Shown here: positions 11,687-21,708 of the stretch, piece after piece
How the letters are laid out: each line of letters opens with the position of its first letter
How positions within the stretch are numbered: the stretch's first letter is position 1
Assembly (NCBI GenBank): GCA_963779645.1
Contig: CAVZYX010000005.1
Location: 1 to 64,000 of the forward strand
Length of the DNA: 64,000 nt
Origin: CALMBW01 sp963779645
Lineage (GTDB): Bacteria; Actinomycetota; CADDZG01; WHSQ01
Direction of reading: 5' to 3'
The notes under the pieces: model-generated
What the model was told of the DNA's origin: nothing
The model's database searches: none
What the model saw: only the letters and a program-made list of their open reading frames with translations
Position numbers and translations under genes: made by a program

Positions 11687-13175
11687 CTACCGAAGAACGG
11701 TAGTTGTATTAATAAAGTTGCTGGTTTCTTCCAATCTTGTTGAAATATTTTCATTGTCAAAAATAAAATGAAAATAAAAATTATTGATCCTGCAAAGCTG
11801 GTTGAAGTGAAGAATAAATTCATTCGGGTTTTCAAATGAAGCCTGTACGGCAACAGGAATTTCCAGGCTGGAATCAATGCTTATGATATAGGTATTTGTG
11901 CTTAGTATGAAAGGATATTTCTCGCCGGAATTATTTTTATAAAAAATTACGCTTCCGTTTGTTTTCGAAGAGAAATTCAAATGCAAAGAATCAATACCTG
12001 TTAGATTTTTTTCAAATACTATTGTTCTCTTGTTTATTTTTTTAATTACACTATCGTTTAATGCCTGGAATTCCCGTGCTGGCGGTAGAGCAATTTCTTT
12101 CGATATTTTATTTAGTTTGACAAAATCATTTTTATTTTCCGGCAGCGCCTTATTTGCCTGGATTGATTGAAAAATAAATTTTCCAATAGTGCCGGCATCA
12201 AATTCACCGCCAAGCATAATTACAATCATATTCTTTGAAGGTATTACGGAAATGGTTTGTCTTCCCCTCCCTGCGGCTTCATAATACCCTGCTTTGTCAT
12301 TCGTCCACCAACCATATCCATAGCCCTTATCATCCGGAAGTTTGCTATATGAATGCAATGACTTATTGATCCATTGTGCCGAAATGATTTGCTTATTTTG
12401 CCATTTGCCTTTATCTAAAATTAATTTGCCTATTTTGGCCATGTCATCCGGGAACAGAAATAAATCTCCCCAGCCATGATTAATATTTTTGTAATTGATC
12501 AGCCATTTTGAATTGATAATTTGTAAGGGATTGAAAAGATATTTCTCTGCAAACCCATGCGGTGATAAGCCTGTTGCACGATATATTATTTCAGCTTAGG
12601 AGATAGTAATTGCAGCTACAATAAGAAAATTTTTCTCCGGGCTTTGAAGGCATAGCCAGGTTAAAAATAAATTTTACCCAATCCTTGGTTTTTCGCATAT
12701 CACTTAAAGCTTTCTCGCCATCAGTAACACCACAGTCAAATCCTGAAGTCATGGTTAATAAATCTTTAATCTTTAGAGAGTCTGATGGTTTGTTGTGAAA
12801 AGAAATTTCAGGAAAAAATTGCAGTACATTTTGATCTTCATTTTTTATGAACCCTTTGTCAATGGCAATACCGGTTAAAATCGAAGTAAGGCTTTTCGTT
12901 ACAGAGGCAATGTCATGTTGATAAATCGAGGTATACGGATAAATATCTGCACCGAGAATTTTGTGATTATTCCTTATAATGGTAAGATGGTGTATGTTTT
13001 GTTTCGTCTCTTTTATGAAATGCATCATACTGTCCAGGGTTTTTGAGCTAACGCCCTGTTGTTCGGGGGAACTTAAAACAAACACCTGGGAAGGGTTTGA
13101 TTTTTGCGCAAATGAAGTATTATGAAGGGTTGGGAACAGCAGCAAAATAGCCAACAGCGCTTTGGGATGGATCAT
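11687..13175 (-). CDS. Serine hydrolase of the beta-lactamase/class C (penicillin-binding) family, frameshifted
   Basis: Starts at ATG 13,175 with a signal peptide (LLAILLLFPTLHNTSFAQ). The catalytic SxxK is visible as HDIASVTKSLTSILTG. The first frame breaks near 12,600 after FSYCSCNYYLLS, which holds the YxN motif (YSCNYY). A second frame from about 12,460 continues with FPDDMAKIGKLILDKGKW, YGYGWWTN and the third motif-like GRGRQTISVIP, then a C-terminal beta-domain to 11,687. Family knowledge: these are exported esterases, D-aminopeptidases or beta-lactamase-like enzymes. I cannot assign a substrate. The last 20 codons may be out of frame. Confidence 0.7.
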
Positions 13176-13193
13176 GAGTGAAGATTTAAATCG

Positions 13194-13708
13194 TTAATAC
13201 AGGAGAAGCATTTGATGATTGGGGTTTGAATGAGTTTCTGTAATCTTAAAATCATAGCTTCCTATGATCATAAATCCGTTATTTTTATAAAAATTAATTG
13301 CCCTCCCATTTTCTTTCCACACGAATAACCACATTCCCTTTTGCATATTGTTTTTGGAAAGTTCAATGTTAAATTTAAGAAGTTCAAACCCTAAATCAAA
13401 CTATAAAACTCTTTTAGCAAGTATAGCCGTTCCATCTTGGTGATGTCCTTTATTTGGATATTTGAATGCGGTACATTTAAGATGATTTTAGAGAATCCTG
13501 CGGGTCGGTCACCCTGATAAATAATGTGGTAGATATTTCTTAGGTCATTCAGTTCTTTTTTGAATGAATCATAATTGTATTTTTCATTTACATACATATC
13601 AATATTAGCCGCTGAAGCACTTCTTCCATGCGATTCTACATATGATGTTTTGCCTATTTCGGAGAGTAGTTGGAAATCTTTCCCATTCGCTCTAACAATT
13701 GAGTTCAT
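13194..13708 (-). CDS. GNAT-family N-acetyltransferase, frameshifted
   Basis: The N-terminal frame (ATG 13,708) contains SFKKELNDLRNIYHIIYQGD and RPAGFSKIILN. After a break near 13,395 the reading continues with FELLKFNIELSKNNMQKGM, WLFVWKENGRAINFYKNNGF and IIGSYDFKITETHSNPNHQM to TAA at 13,194-13,196. The ENGRAINFYKNNGF block is the classic final helix and strand of the GNAT fold. It acetylates a small molecule or protein amine with acetyl-CoA. The acceptor is unknown. Confidence 0.65.
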
Positions 13709-14024
13709 TTAGTTGTTTTTTTTCAATAGCGGCTCTTCGAATTAACCCCGCGTTATCAATCAGGAATAACGCGTTAATTTTTATGTTTCCGATGAACCTT
13801 TTTTACGGTAAGGTGGAATTGTAAATTATTCAAAGCTATATCGAATTCAAATAATGTCCAATCAGATGTAGAGCAACCCTTACGGTTGCCCCGTTGCCCC
13901 AGATTCGCTAACAAGGCAACAGCGGCGTTAGCCCCTGCGAGGCCCGAAATATTTAAATTAATATCCGCGAAATAATGCCTCCTGCTTAATGCATTATTTG
14001 TAATTTGCCGGCTCAATTTTATTT
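13709..14024. other. Intergenic region without a supportable gene
   Basis: About 315 bases between divergent genes. A short minus-strand frame exists (13,774-14,016) but it shows no family features and its composition looks non-coding. Promoters for both flanking genes should lie here. Confidence 0.4.
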
Positions 14025-14743
14025 ATGGCTTTACAACCGTGGCGTATAGGGAAAGTCACAAGGATAGAAAGGGCAACGGATGATACAAAGCGGTTCTGGA
14101 TTGAGGTCCCGGAATTGACTTCTTTTAATTTTATTCCGGGCCAGTTTGTAACATTAGATCTCCCCATTCATGAAAAACCCAACAAACGATGGCGCAGTTA
14201 TTCTATTGCCTCCTGGCCGGATGGTTCCAATATTTTTGAGCTGGTGATTGTTTTGGATCCCATGGGTGTCGGAACCCCTTATCTTTTTAATGACGTAATG
14301 CCCGGCTCTGAATTACAATTGCGTGGTCCGCAGGGCGTATTCACACTCAAAGAACCATTGAACGAAGACCTGGTCTTAATTTGTACCGGCACTGGGATTG
14401 CGCCCTTCAGGAGTATGATCCATCATATCAAAAATAACAACATCCCGCACCAGAATATTCATCTCATTTTTGGGTGCCGTGCAAGGACCAGCCTATTATA
14501 TTATGAGGAGCTGATTGTACTGAACAATGAAATGTCCGGTTTTTTTTATGTCCCCACTTTATCAAGGGAGCAATGGGAGGGCAAGACAGGATACGTGCAT
14601 GCCATTTATGAGTCGTTATGCGTGGAAAGAAACCTGCTAAATTCTTCTTATGCGGTTGGAAGGGCATGATAGATGAAGCAAGAGCCAGGCTAGCTGCAAT
14701 GGGATTCGATAAAAAGGCAATACACTTCGAAATTTATGGTTAA
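14025..14743 (+). CDS. Ferredoxin/flavodoxin-NADP+ reductase-like flavoprotein, 3' frameshift
   Basis: ATG 14,025. The FAD-binding barrel holds PGQFVTLDLPIHE and the signature RWRSYSIAS (RxYS). The NAD(P) domain holds LICTGTGIAPFRSMIHHI and HLIFGCRART. The frame breaks near 14,650. The continuation reads CGWKGMIDEARARLAAMGF and ends FEIYG at TAA 14,741-14,743, which supplies the C-terminal CGxxxM motif of the family. About 238 residues once repaired, the usual length for a single-module reductase. Role: electron transfer between NAD(P)H and a small carrier or oxygenase. The partner is not visible. Confidence 0.75.
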
Positions 14744-14890
14744 CAATTTTTTAACGGTAATTTTTTAACCGCGATACCCGGATACAATTATATGAATAAG
14801 ATCATTTTATACCGAAGACCTTCGAAATACCGGTGTTATTATTTTTTGCTAACTTGTGTACCTAATTATTTATAAAATTAATTGATTTTT

Positions 14891-15241
14891 ATGGGTCCTT
14901 CTTCGATGATTGTTTTGATTCTTGCAGCATTGACATTTTCTTCCATCGCTATTTTGATCTCCAAAATTGTTACAAAAGCTACTACCAATGCTCAAAAAGG
15001 GCGAACCTTATGAATGTGGTATTCCTACCAGGGCAAAACATGGACCCAGTTAAATGTAGGTTATTATTTATTTGCGTTGATATTTTTGATCTTTGATGTG
15101 GAGCTTGTTTTTTTGTATCCCTGGGCAGTAGTGGCAAAAAAAGTAGGATGGATGGCATTGGTTGAAATCGTTATTTTCTTTTTTATATTATTTATGGGAT
15201 TTTTATATGCGCATAAAAAAGGAGCGTTGAAATGGATGTAA
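14891..15241 (+). CDS. nuoA: NADH-quinone oxidoreductase subunit A
   Basis: Begins at ATG 14,891 with a membrane helix (SMIVLILAALTFSSIAILI). After a frame break near 15,010 it shows the conserved loop EPYECGIPT and the helix NVGYYLFALIFLIFDVELVF followed by LYPWA. This is the small membrane subunit at the hinge between the membrane arm and the peripheral arm of complex I. First gene of the nuo cluster. A break in the conserved ECG loop suggests sequencing error. Confidence 0.85.
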
Positions 15242-15319
15242 GATACCCAGTAAATCCGAAGCTGCATGAAACTGAAAATTATGATTGGATATCATTGATA
15301 AATGTTATAATTTTAGATA

Positions 15320-15883
15320 ATGAATAGTACTTCAAATAATTCAGGACCTTCAATCCCCTCCAAGGCGAATAGACAGCTTTTCCCGGCCAGATACATGAAA
15401 CACCCGGTGGTGGAATCGTATTGAGCAAACTGGATGATGTGATCAACTGGGCACGATCCAATTCTTTGTGGCCACTCACATTTGCTACCAGTTGCTGCGG
15501 TATTGAAATGATGGCGGTTGCTTCTGCCAAATATGATTTCTCCAGGTTTGGTTTTGAAGTGGCAAGGGCTACACCACAGGCAGGCGATGTAATCATCATC
15601 GCCGGTACCATCGTAAATAAAATGGCGCCTGTATTAAAAAGATTGTACGACCAGATGGCCGATCCGAAATATGTGATTGCAATGGGCGCCTGTGCCATCA
15701 GTGGCGGGCCCTTTTTTTACAATACCTATTCTGTGGTAAAAGGAGCAGATCATGTGATACCGGTAGATGTATATATAGCCGGTTGCCCGCCAAGGCCCGA
15801 AGCATTGTTGCATGCATTGATAAGCCTTGCAGGAAAAAATAAAAAGCGGATTAACAAGAGAACAAATAAAGATCAACCGATAA
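15320..15883 (+). CDS. nuoB: NADH-quinone oxidoreductase subunit B (N2 cluster)
   Basis: ATG 15,320. The N-terminal 35 residues are in one frame and the rest in another from about 15,410. Ligands for the terminal 4Fe-4S cluster N2 are visible as TFATSCCGIEMM, MGACAISGGPF and YIAGCPPRPEALLHAL. Near 15,828 another break occurs; the expected end LQEKIKSGLTREQIKINR runs to TAA 15,881-15,883. NuoB hands electrons to quinone. It lies 80 bases after nuoA and just before nuoC. Confidence 0.87.
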
Positions 15884-15906
15884 GCGGAAAAGAATGCACT
15901 AATGTA

Positions 15907-16377
15907 ATGAATCAAATGACCAACGAAGAATTAAAAACCAAAATTACTGAACTGCTTACCCTCAGCCACTTTTGAAGAAGGCGGTGAATGGCTTACTATT
16001 AATGTTGAACCCAAAGACTGGTTACCATTTGCACAGCAACTTCGGCATGAACACTTCTTTACATTTCGATTATCTTTTTTGCCTTACCTGTATTGACTGG
16101 AAGACACATCTTACCATGGTGTATCATTTGGATTCTACAAAATATCCGCCACAATATAGTAATCAAATCAAAACTTGACAGGAACAATCCCGAAATAGAA
16201 ACCGTGAGCGATATCTGGCGAACGGCCGAATTTCATGAACGGGAAGTATATGAAATGTTTGGTGTGAATTTTCTGAACCATCCTGACCTGCGATTACTGA
16301 TATTGCCGGATGGATGGGAAGGAAAAAACCCGATGAGAAAAGATTTTGAAGACCCGGTAAATATGATAAGACTATAA
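15907..16377 (+). CDS. nuoC: NADH-quinone oxidoreductase subunit C
   Basis: ATG 15,907 (MNQMTNEELKTKITELL). Two or more frame breaks precede WKTHLTMVYHLDST, and the end holds the conserved IWRTAEFHEREVYEMFGVNF, LNHPDLRLLILPDGWEG and NPMRKDFEDPV. The family fingerprint ExREvyDmfGixFxxHPxLxRILmpddW is clear. NuoC is a separate gene here, not fused with nuoD as in enterobacteria. Confidence 0.85.
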
Positions 16378-16480
16378 TATAACGACTGCGGAATAACAAG
16401 TGAGTAAATGAACATCGATAGTTTAATCAACATTAATTTATAACAAATTTTAAATTCCTGCCGATATCGAAGACAGGAGT

Positions 16481-17600
16481 ATGGTTGAAGAAATAGGACG
16501 AACAGCAGAAGGTGATCTAATCATCAACGTCGGGCCACAGCATCCTGCCACACATGGTGTATTGCACCTGGTGATCACATTCAATGGTGAAACGATAAAA
16601 AAAGTAGAACCGCACCTTGGTTATATTCATCGTTCTATTGAAAAAATGTGTGAGAGCCTGAGCTACCGGCAATTCATTTATGTAACCAGCCGGATGGATT
16701 ATCTTTCTTCCCATATCAATAATCATGGCTTGTGCGCTTATGTGTAGAAAAAGGATTGCAGGTGGAAGTACCGCCACGGGCACAGGTGATCCGAGTATTG
16801 ATGGATGAGCTGACAAGAATTGCTTCGCATGAATTGTGGTGGGGAGCAATGGCAATGGACCTTGGCGCATTTACTCCTTTCTTTCATGCTTTCAGGGAAA
16901 GGGAAACGATCAATGATATCATGGAAGAAACCTGCGGCGCAAGACTAACCATGAATTATATGGTGCCCGGTGGGGTGATGCAGGATATTCATCCCAATTT
17001 TCAAAAAAGAGTAAAGGATTTTATTACAGCTTTTCAAATCGAAGATTGATGAATACGATGAACTGGTAACCGGTAATATTATTTTTCAGAACCGGATGAA
17101 AGGCGTTGGATATTTATCAAAAGAAGATGCGATTTCCTATGGCTGCACCGGCCCAACGGCAAGAGGCAGCGGCGTTAGTTGTGATATCCGGAAATTATAT
17201 CCTTACGAAATATATGATAAAGTTGAGTTTGATGAAATACTGGAAACAGGCGGTGATTCATTTGCAAGGTATATGGTGCGGATAAGAGAAATGAATCAAT
17301 CCATCAGTATAATTGAACAATTGATCGATAATATTCCTGAAGGTGATTTCCAGGCAAAGACAAAAGCGGTATTGAAATTACCCAAAGGAGAATTTTATTC
17401 AAGGGTGGAAACAGCAAGAGGAGAATTTGGAGTATATATTGTGAGTGAAGGCGGCACCACTCCTTACCGGATTAAATTCCGTTCACCGGGATTTTCCAAT
17501 CTTTCAGCATTGGATCATATGGCAAGAGGCAGTAAGATTCGGTGACCTGGTGGCAATGATGGGAACATTGGATTTGGTGATACCGGATATAGACAGGTAG
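16481..17600 (+). CDS. nuoD: NADH-quinone oxidoreductase subunit D
   Basis: ATG 16,481 in MVEEIGRTAEGDLIINVGPQ. The family signature HPATHGVLHLVI and LGYIHRSIEKMCE follow, then an in-frame TAG at 16,745-16,747, DELTRIASHELWWGAMAMD, and in other frames YLSKEDAISYGCTGPTARGS and RGEFGVYIVSEGG. Stop TAG 17,598-17,600. At least three frame lesions. NuoD forms the quinone cavity with NuoB. In typical 14-gene operons nuoE, nuoF and nuoG follow; here the next gene is nuoH. Confidence 0.86.
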
Positions 17601-17696
17601 AGTTCAAATGGAAGTTGAAGGTTGAAAGTTGAATAGCACATTGAATTAACCTTGAACTTTCAAACCTTGAACTATTGAACATTCAACTTTAATAAT
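17601..17696. repeat. Intergenic TTGAA/TTCAA inverted-repeat block between nuoD and nuoH
   Basis: About 95 bases made of short reiterated words: GTTGAAGGTTGAAAGTTGAA on the left and the complementary series CCTTGAACTTTCAAACCTTG then ATTCAACTTT on the right. The arms can fold on each other. I believe comparable TTGAA-rich intergenic repeats occur in Bacteroidota genomes, from memory. Its position exactly where nuoEFG would be is notable, because a dispersed repeat can collapse in assembly. Confidence 0.6.
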
Positions 17697-18774
17697 ATGT
17701 GGAGTTTTTCAAACATATCGAAATCAATTGACAACTGGTTGAGAGCAACCTTTAATCCAACCTGGACATTGATCATTGAAATGGTGATTGCAGGTGTTTG
17801 CGTAATCAGTTTATTTGCCATACTTGGGCTTGGTGCTGGTGCTGATGGAAAGAAAAGTTTCCGCCTGGATGCAGATACGGCTTGGACCAAACCGGGTGGG
17901 CCCAAAAGGAATGTTTCAAACACTGGCCGACACCGTTAAAGTTGTTGGTGAAAGAAGGGTTGACACCCGATGGTGCAGATAAATTTTTATTTAACCTCGC
18001 ACCCTTTATTGCGATGATCGTTGCCATGCTGCTGATGGCGCCGATCGCATTTGCAAAAGATTTTCAAATGTGGGATCTGAATATTGGAGTATTGTATGTA
18101 TCTGCAGTTTCTTCCATTATGGTGATCAGTATTTTAATGGCAGGATGGGCAAGCAATAATAAATATTCTTTGATGGGCGCCATGCGAAGCGGTGCACAGA
18201 TCGTGAGTTATGAATTATCTGCCGGCTTATCTATTCTTGCCATTGTCGTATTGACAGGCAGTTTAAATCTGACGATATTATTCATTCGCAGGCAAATGGC
18301 TGGTGGATATTTAAAGGACATATCCCTGTGATCATTGCTTTTGTTATTTTTATCATTGCGGTAACGGCAGAAACCAACCGGGCGCCATTTGATCTGGCAG
18401 AAGCAGAATCAGAATTGACGGCCGGTTTTCATACCGAATATTCAGGAATGAAGTTCGCGTTGTTCTTCTTAGCGGAATATGTAAATGTATTTATTGTATG
18501 TGCGATCGGCGCTACATTATTCCTAGGTGGATGGATGCCTTTTCATATCGGCAACTGGGAAGGATTTAATCATGTGATGGATTATATTCCGTCAAGTATC
18601 TGGTTCTTTGGAAAAACATTTTTCCTGATATTTTTGATCATGTGGTTCAGGTGGACATTTCCGAGGTTGCGCATTGACCAGTTGTTAAATCTGGAATGGA
18701 AATATTTATTGCCGATCAGTATGTTCAATATATTATTGGTAACATTGATGGCGATAATGGGATGGCATTTTTAA
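17697..18774 (+). CDS. nuoH: NADH-quinone oxidoreductase subunit H
   Basis: ATG 17,697. Segments in three frames: MWSFSNISKSIDNWLRA, then VSAWMQIRLGPNRVGPKG (matching the invariant ERKvxaxxQxRxGPNRVGP), LLVKEGLTPDGADKFLFNLA, GWASNNKYSLMGAMRSGAQ, and after a break near 18,270 AVTAETNRAPFDLAEAESEL, YSGMKFALFFLAEYVN and the C-terminal helix. NuoH is the membrane subunit forming the quinone-channel heel. Frame breaks near 17,830, 17,885 and 18,270. Confidence 0.86.
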
Positions 18775-18868
18775 AGCCCCGACTCCTAAAGGTGAATTAG
18801 CGAATACTAGTTAGTAACAGTATTGATAGTTAAATAAAAAATGAGCATTTGAATATGATAACATTCAA

Positions 18869-19391
18869 ATGATAAATTCTTCAACTACTACATCAGATGT
18901 TAATGTTGTGATAATAAAATACATAAAAGAAGTTTTCAGCGGTGTAAAGTCGCTGGCTGACCGGCATGCGGCGGACGGGTTATTATTTTACACATCACAA
19001 AGAGATCATCACCCAGCAATATCCTGATAACAGGGAAACATTGAATTTGCCGGAACGATTCAAAGGCGAAGTGGTGATGCCGCATGATGAAAACAATGAA
19101 CATGCCTGTACCGGTTGTACGGCCTGTGAACTGGCTTGTCCCAATGCCACTATCAAGATCATTACCAAATTTGATATAACACCTGAAGGCAAAAAGAAAA
19201 AAGCGATTGACAAATTTGTTTATCATCTTGAACTGTGTACCATGTGTAATCTTTGTATTATAGCCTGCCCGACAGATGCAATCAAAATGGCGCAAACATT
19301 TGAACACAGTGTATTTGACAGGAGTGAGCTGACAAAAATTTTGAATAAGCCGGATCGAAGATCAGGGAAGGAGTGGAATAAAATGTCTTAA
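18869..19391 (+). CDS. nuoI: NADH-quinone oxidoreductase subunit I (2x 4Fe-4S)
   Basis: ATG 18,869 (MINSSTTTSDVNVV). A frame break near 18,960 separates the N-terminal amphipathic helix KYIKEVFSGVKSL from the rest. Two ferredoxin motifs are present: CTGCTACELACPN and CTMCNLCIIACPTDAI. These bind clusters N6a and N6b, which carry electrons towards NuoB. The end is NKPDRRSGKEWNKMS at 19,391. Confidence 0.87.
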
Positions 19392-19550
19392 ATTACTAAT
19401 ATTTGATGATCTCACAGGATTGCAATTGAAAATCATGTTGAGCACTGAGAACAATGCTGATACAAATGATAAGCTCAATATACAGAATAAATGATTAAAG
19501 ATATAAACACAGCATCCTATAATTTTGGAAATGAACAAGATAAATCTTAC

Positions 19551-20079
19551 ATGAGCGGATCAACAATAATATTTTATTTGCTGGCAGCACTTACATTGGT
19601 GAGTGGGGTGCTGGCGGTTACCACCAGACAAATATTTCGTGCGGCTATTTATCTATTATTTTCACTGATCGGTATTGCCGGGTATTTATTTCTGGCTGCA
19701 ATATGAATTTATTGCTGCTGTTCAGATCGTAGTGTATGTTGGTGGCATTATTGTGCTGATCATCTTTTCTATTTTTCTTACACAACAGGCGGGAGAAAAA
19801 TTACCCAGACAAAAGATCGGGCAGACAAGTATTTTCTGCACTGGCTGCCTTTTGTGGATTTGCATTAACCATGCTGCAGTTGTACCAACATCAATTTACT
19901 AAAACAACTGATACAGCCAGTGCATGCCAAGTGTAGTCAAATATCGGCAAACAAATGCTGGGCGTTGAAGACAATGGATTTGCATTGCCATTTGAAGTGG
20001 TGAGTATATTATTGCTGGCTGCAATGATCGGTTGTATTGTAATTGCCTTACGATTCAAAAACCTGCAGACATATCATGA
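19551..20079 (+). CDS. nuoJ: NADH-quinone oxidoreductase subunit J
   Basis: Likely start ATG 19,551 (SGSTIIFYLLAALTLVSGV); an in-frame ATG exists at 19,491. Segments in successive frames read LAVTTRQIFRAAIYLLFSLI, YFWLQYEFIAAVQIVVYVGG, IIVLIIFSIFLTQQAGEKLP and FEVVSILLLAAMIGCIVIAL. One missing A in the run near 20,056 would give an end KKPADIS with TGA overlapping the nuoK start. The EF(I)AAVQIVVYVGGIIVL block is diagnostic. Membrane antiporter-adjacent subunit. Confidence 0.82.
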
Positions 20080-20391
20080 TGGAACCAGGATTATATCATA
20101 TACTTATTCATCAGCGCCGCACTGTTCTTCATTGGTGTGTATGGTTTCTTTACCCGGAGAAACCTGATCACCATGCTGATGAGCATTGAACTGATATTGA
20201 ATAGTGTGAACCTGAATTTTATTGCATTCAATAAATATTTGTGGCCGGACAAACTGGATGGATTATTTTTTACCATTTTCATTATCGCCATTGCTGCTGC
20301 GGAAGCGGCTGTAGCCATTGCTATCATTATTAATTTATACCGGAGTCATCAATCCATTGATGTAGAAAATGCAGAAGAAATGAAATTTTAA
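20079..20391 (+). CDS. nuoK: NADH-quinone oxidoreductase subunit K
   Basis: Start ATG 20,079 (or 20,076) in MEPGLYHI, one base break near 20,105, then ISAALFFIGVYGFFTRRNLI, TMLMSIELILNSVNLNFIAF and IIAIAAAEAAVAIAIIINLY. The conserved membrane Glu residues of NuoK are visible in SIELILN and AAAEAAVA. MRP-antiporter-like small subunit. Ends at TAA 20,391. Confidence 0.86.
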
Positions 20392-20440
20392 AGGTCCTCA
20401 TCTCTTCCAAACGGAGAAATAGTAGACCGGTATAAATAAT

Positions 20441-21674
20441 ATGAATGATTATTTGCAAATTCACCTGCTCCAGGTTCTTCCCTCAGATAGTACCAGGATG
20501 GCATTATTGCTGATTCCTTTGCTGCCACTGGCTGGGTTTTTACTGCTTGGATTATTTGGCAGAAAATATTTCAGCAATTCATCCGGCATTATTGGCACCA
20601 TTCTTTTATTGATATCAACTGTTTTGTCATTCTATACTGCTTATGGTTATTTTTTTGAGTATGGAAAAGTGGATGGGTTTACCAAAAATGATCCCTTACA
20701 ATATACCTGGCTCGAATTTTCACCAGGTCTTTCCATCGATATGGGCATCATACTCGATCCCATTTCAGTGATGATGCTGGTAGTGGTGAGTTTTGTTTCG
20801 TTGATGGTGCATATCTATAGCCTGGCCTATATGAAAGGTGAAGAAAGATTTCCTACCTATTATGCATTCCTTGGCCTGTTTACTTTTTCGATGCTGGGAC
20901 TGGTGCTGTCTTCCAATATTTTCCAGATCTATATTTTCTGGGAACTGGTAGGTGTATCTTCGTTTTTATTGATCGGTTATTATTATGATCAACCCAGCTG
21001 CAGTTGCTGCCTGCAAAAAAGCATTTATTGTTACCCGTTTTGCCGATCTTGGTTTCTTGATCGGCATATTAATTCTGTCTTTTTATGCAGGCACACTTGA
21101 TTTTAATACACTTATCGCAAAGATTGACATCACCGGAATCCAACGAATTACATACTGCATATTGCTTCATCTTTCTTGGGCATATCTGCATTGACATGGG
21201 GATTGGTACTGGTATTTATCGGTGGTGCAGGAAAAAGTGCCATGTTCCCCTTGCATATCTGGTTGCCGGATGCAATGGAAGGCCCTACACCTGTTTCTGC
21301 ATTGATACATGCTGCAACAATGGTGGTAGCAGGTGTTTTTTTGGTTGCAAGATTATTTCCGGTTTTTCAGTATGTCCTGCATGCACTGGAACTGGTATGC
21401 CTATGTAGGTGTCTTTTCTGCATTATTCGCTGCGATCATTGCCTGTACACAAACCGATATTAAAAGAGTGCTGGCTTATTCCACCATGTCGCAGATCGGT
21501 TATATGATGTTTGCATTGGGTGTTTCAGGCTAGGGCAAAGAAGGTTTGGGATATACAGCTTCCATGTTTCATCTATTTACCCATGCCATGTTCAAAGCAT
21601 TGTTGTTCCTGGGCGCAGGTGCAGTAATTCATTATGTACACAGCAATGAAATGAAAGATATGGGCGGCTTATCC
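20441..21674 (+). CDS. nuoL: NADH-quinone oxidoreductase subunit L, truncated at the contig join
   Basis: ATG 20,441. Conserved proton-channel segments appear in several frames: YFWELVGVSSFLLIGYYY-like IFWELVGVSSFLLIGYYY, FVTRFADLGF-like FIVTRFADLGFLIGIL, SAMFPLHIWLPDAMEGPTPV, SALIHAATMVVAGVFLVAR, DIKRVLAYSTMSQIGYMMFA. There is an in-frame TAG at 21,532-21,534 where a Tyr is expected. The last recognisable residues are SNEMKDMGGLS at about 21,672. The remaining third of the protein and nuoM/nuoN are missing; the sequence becomes actinobacterial. Confidence 0.85.
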
Positions 21675-21694
21675 GCGATCCTTGATCGTGTCCC
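21672..21694. other. Junction between Bacteroidota-like and actinobacterial sequence
   Basis: NuoL homology stops at MKDMGGLS (about 21,674). By 21,695 there is a strong Shine-Dalgarno site followed by a GC-rich actinobacterial gene. No integrase, tRNA or inverted repeat lies at the switch. Everything left of it is AT-rich and frameshifted; everything right is GC-rich and mostly intact. I interpret this as a chimeric assembly join, not as horizontal transfer. Confidence 0.8.
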
Positions 21695-21703
21695 AAAGGA
21701 GGA
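21695..21703 (+). promoter_or_regulatory. Strong ribosome binding site
   Basis: AAAGGAGGA ends 5 bases before ATG 21,709, fixing the start of the following gene and showing that the gene is complete at its 5' end despite the join just upstream. Confidence 0.75.
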
Positions 21704-21708
21704 ACTCA

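Noticed and set aside
13774..14016. 80-residue minus-strand ORF
   Set aside because: No homology features, no ribosome site, lies in a divergent promoter gap.
1..21674. Bacteroidota segment as a horizontally acquired island in an actinobacterium
   Set aside because: It contains core respiratory genes truncated at the border, has pervasive indels absent from the other half, and shows no mobile-element boundary.
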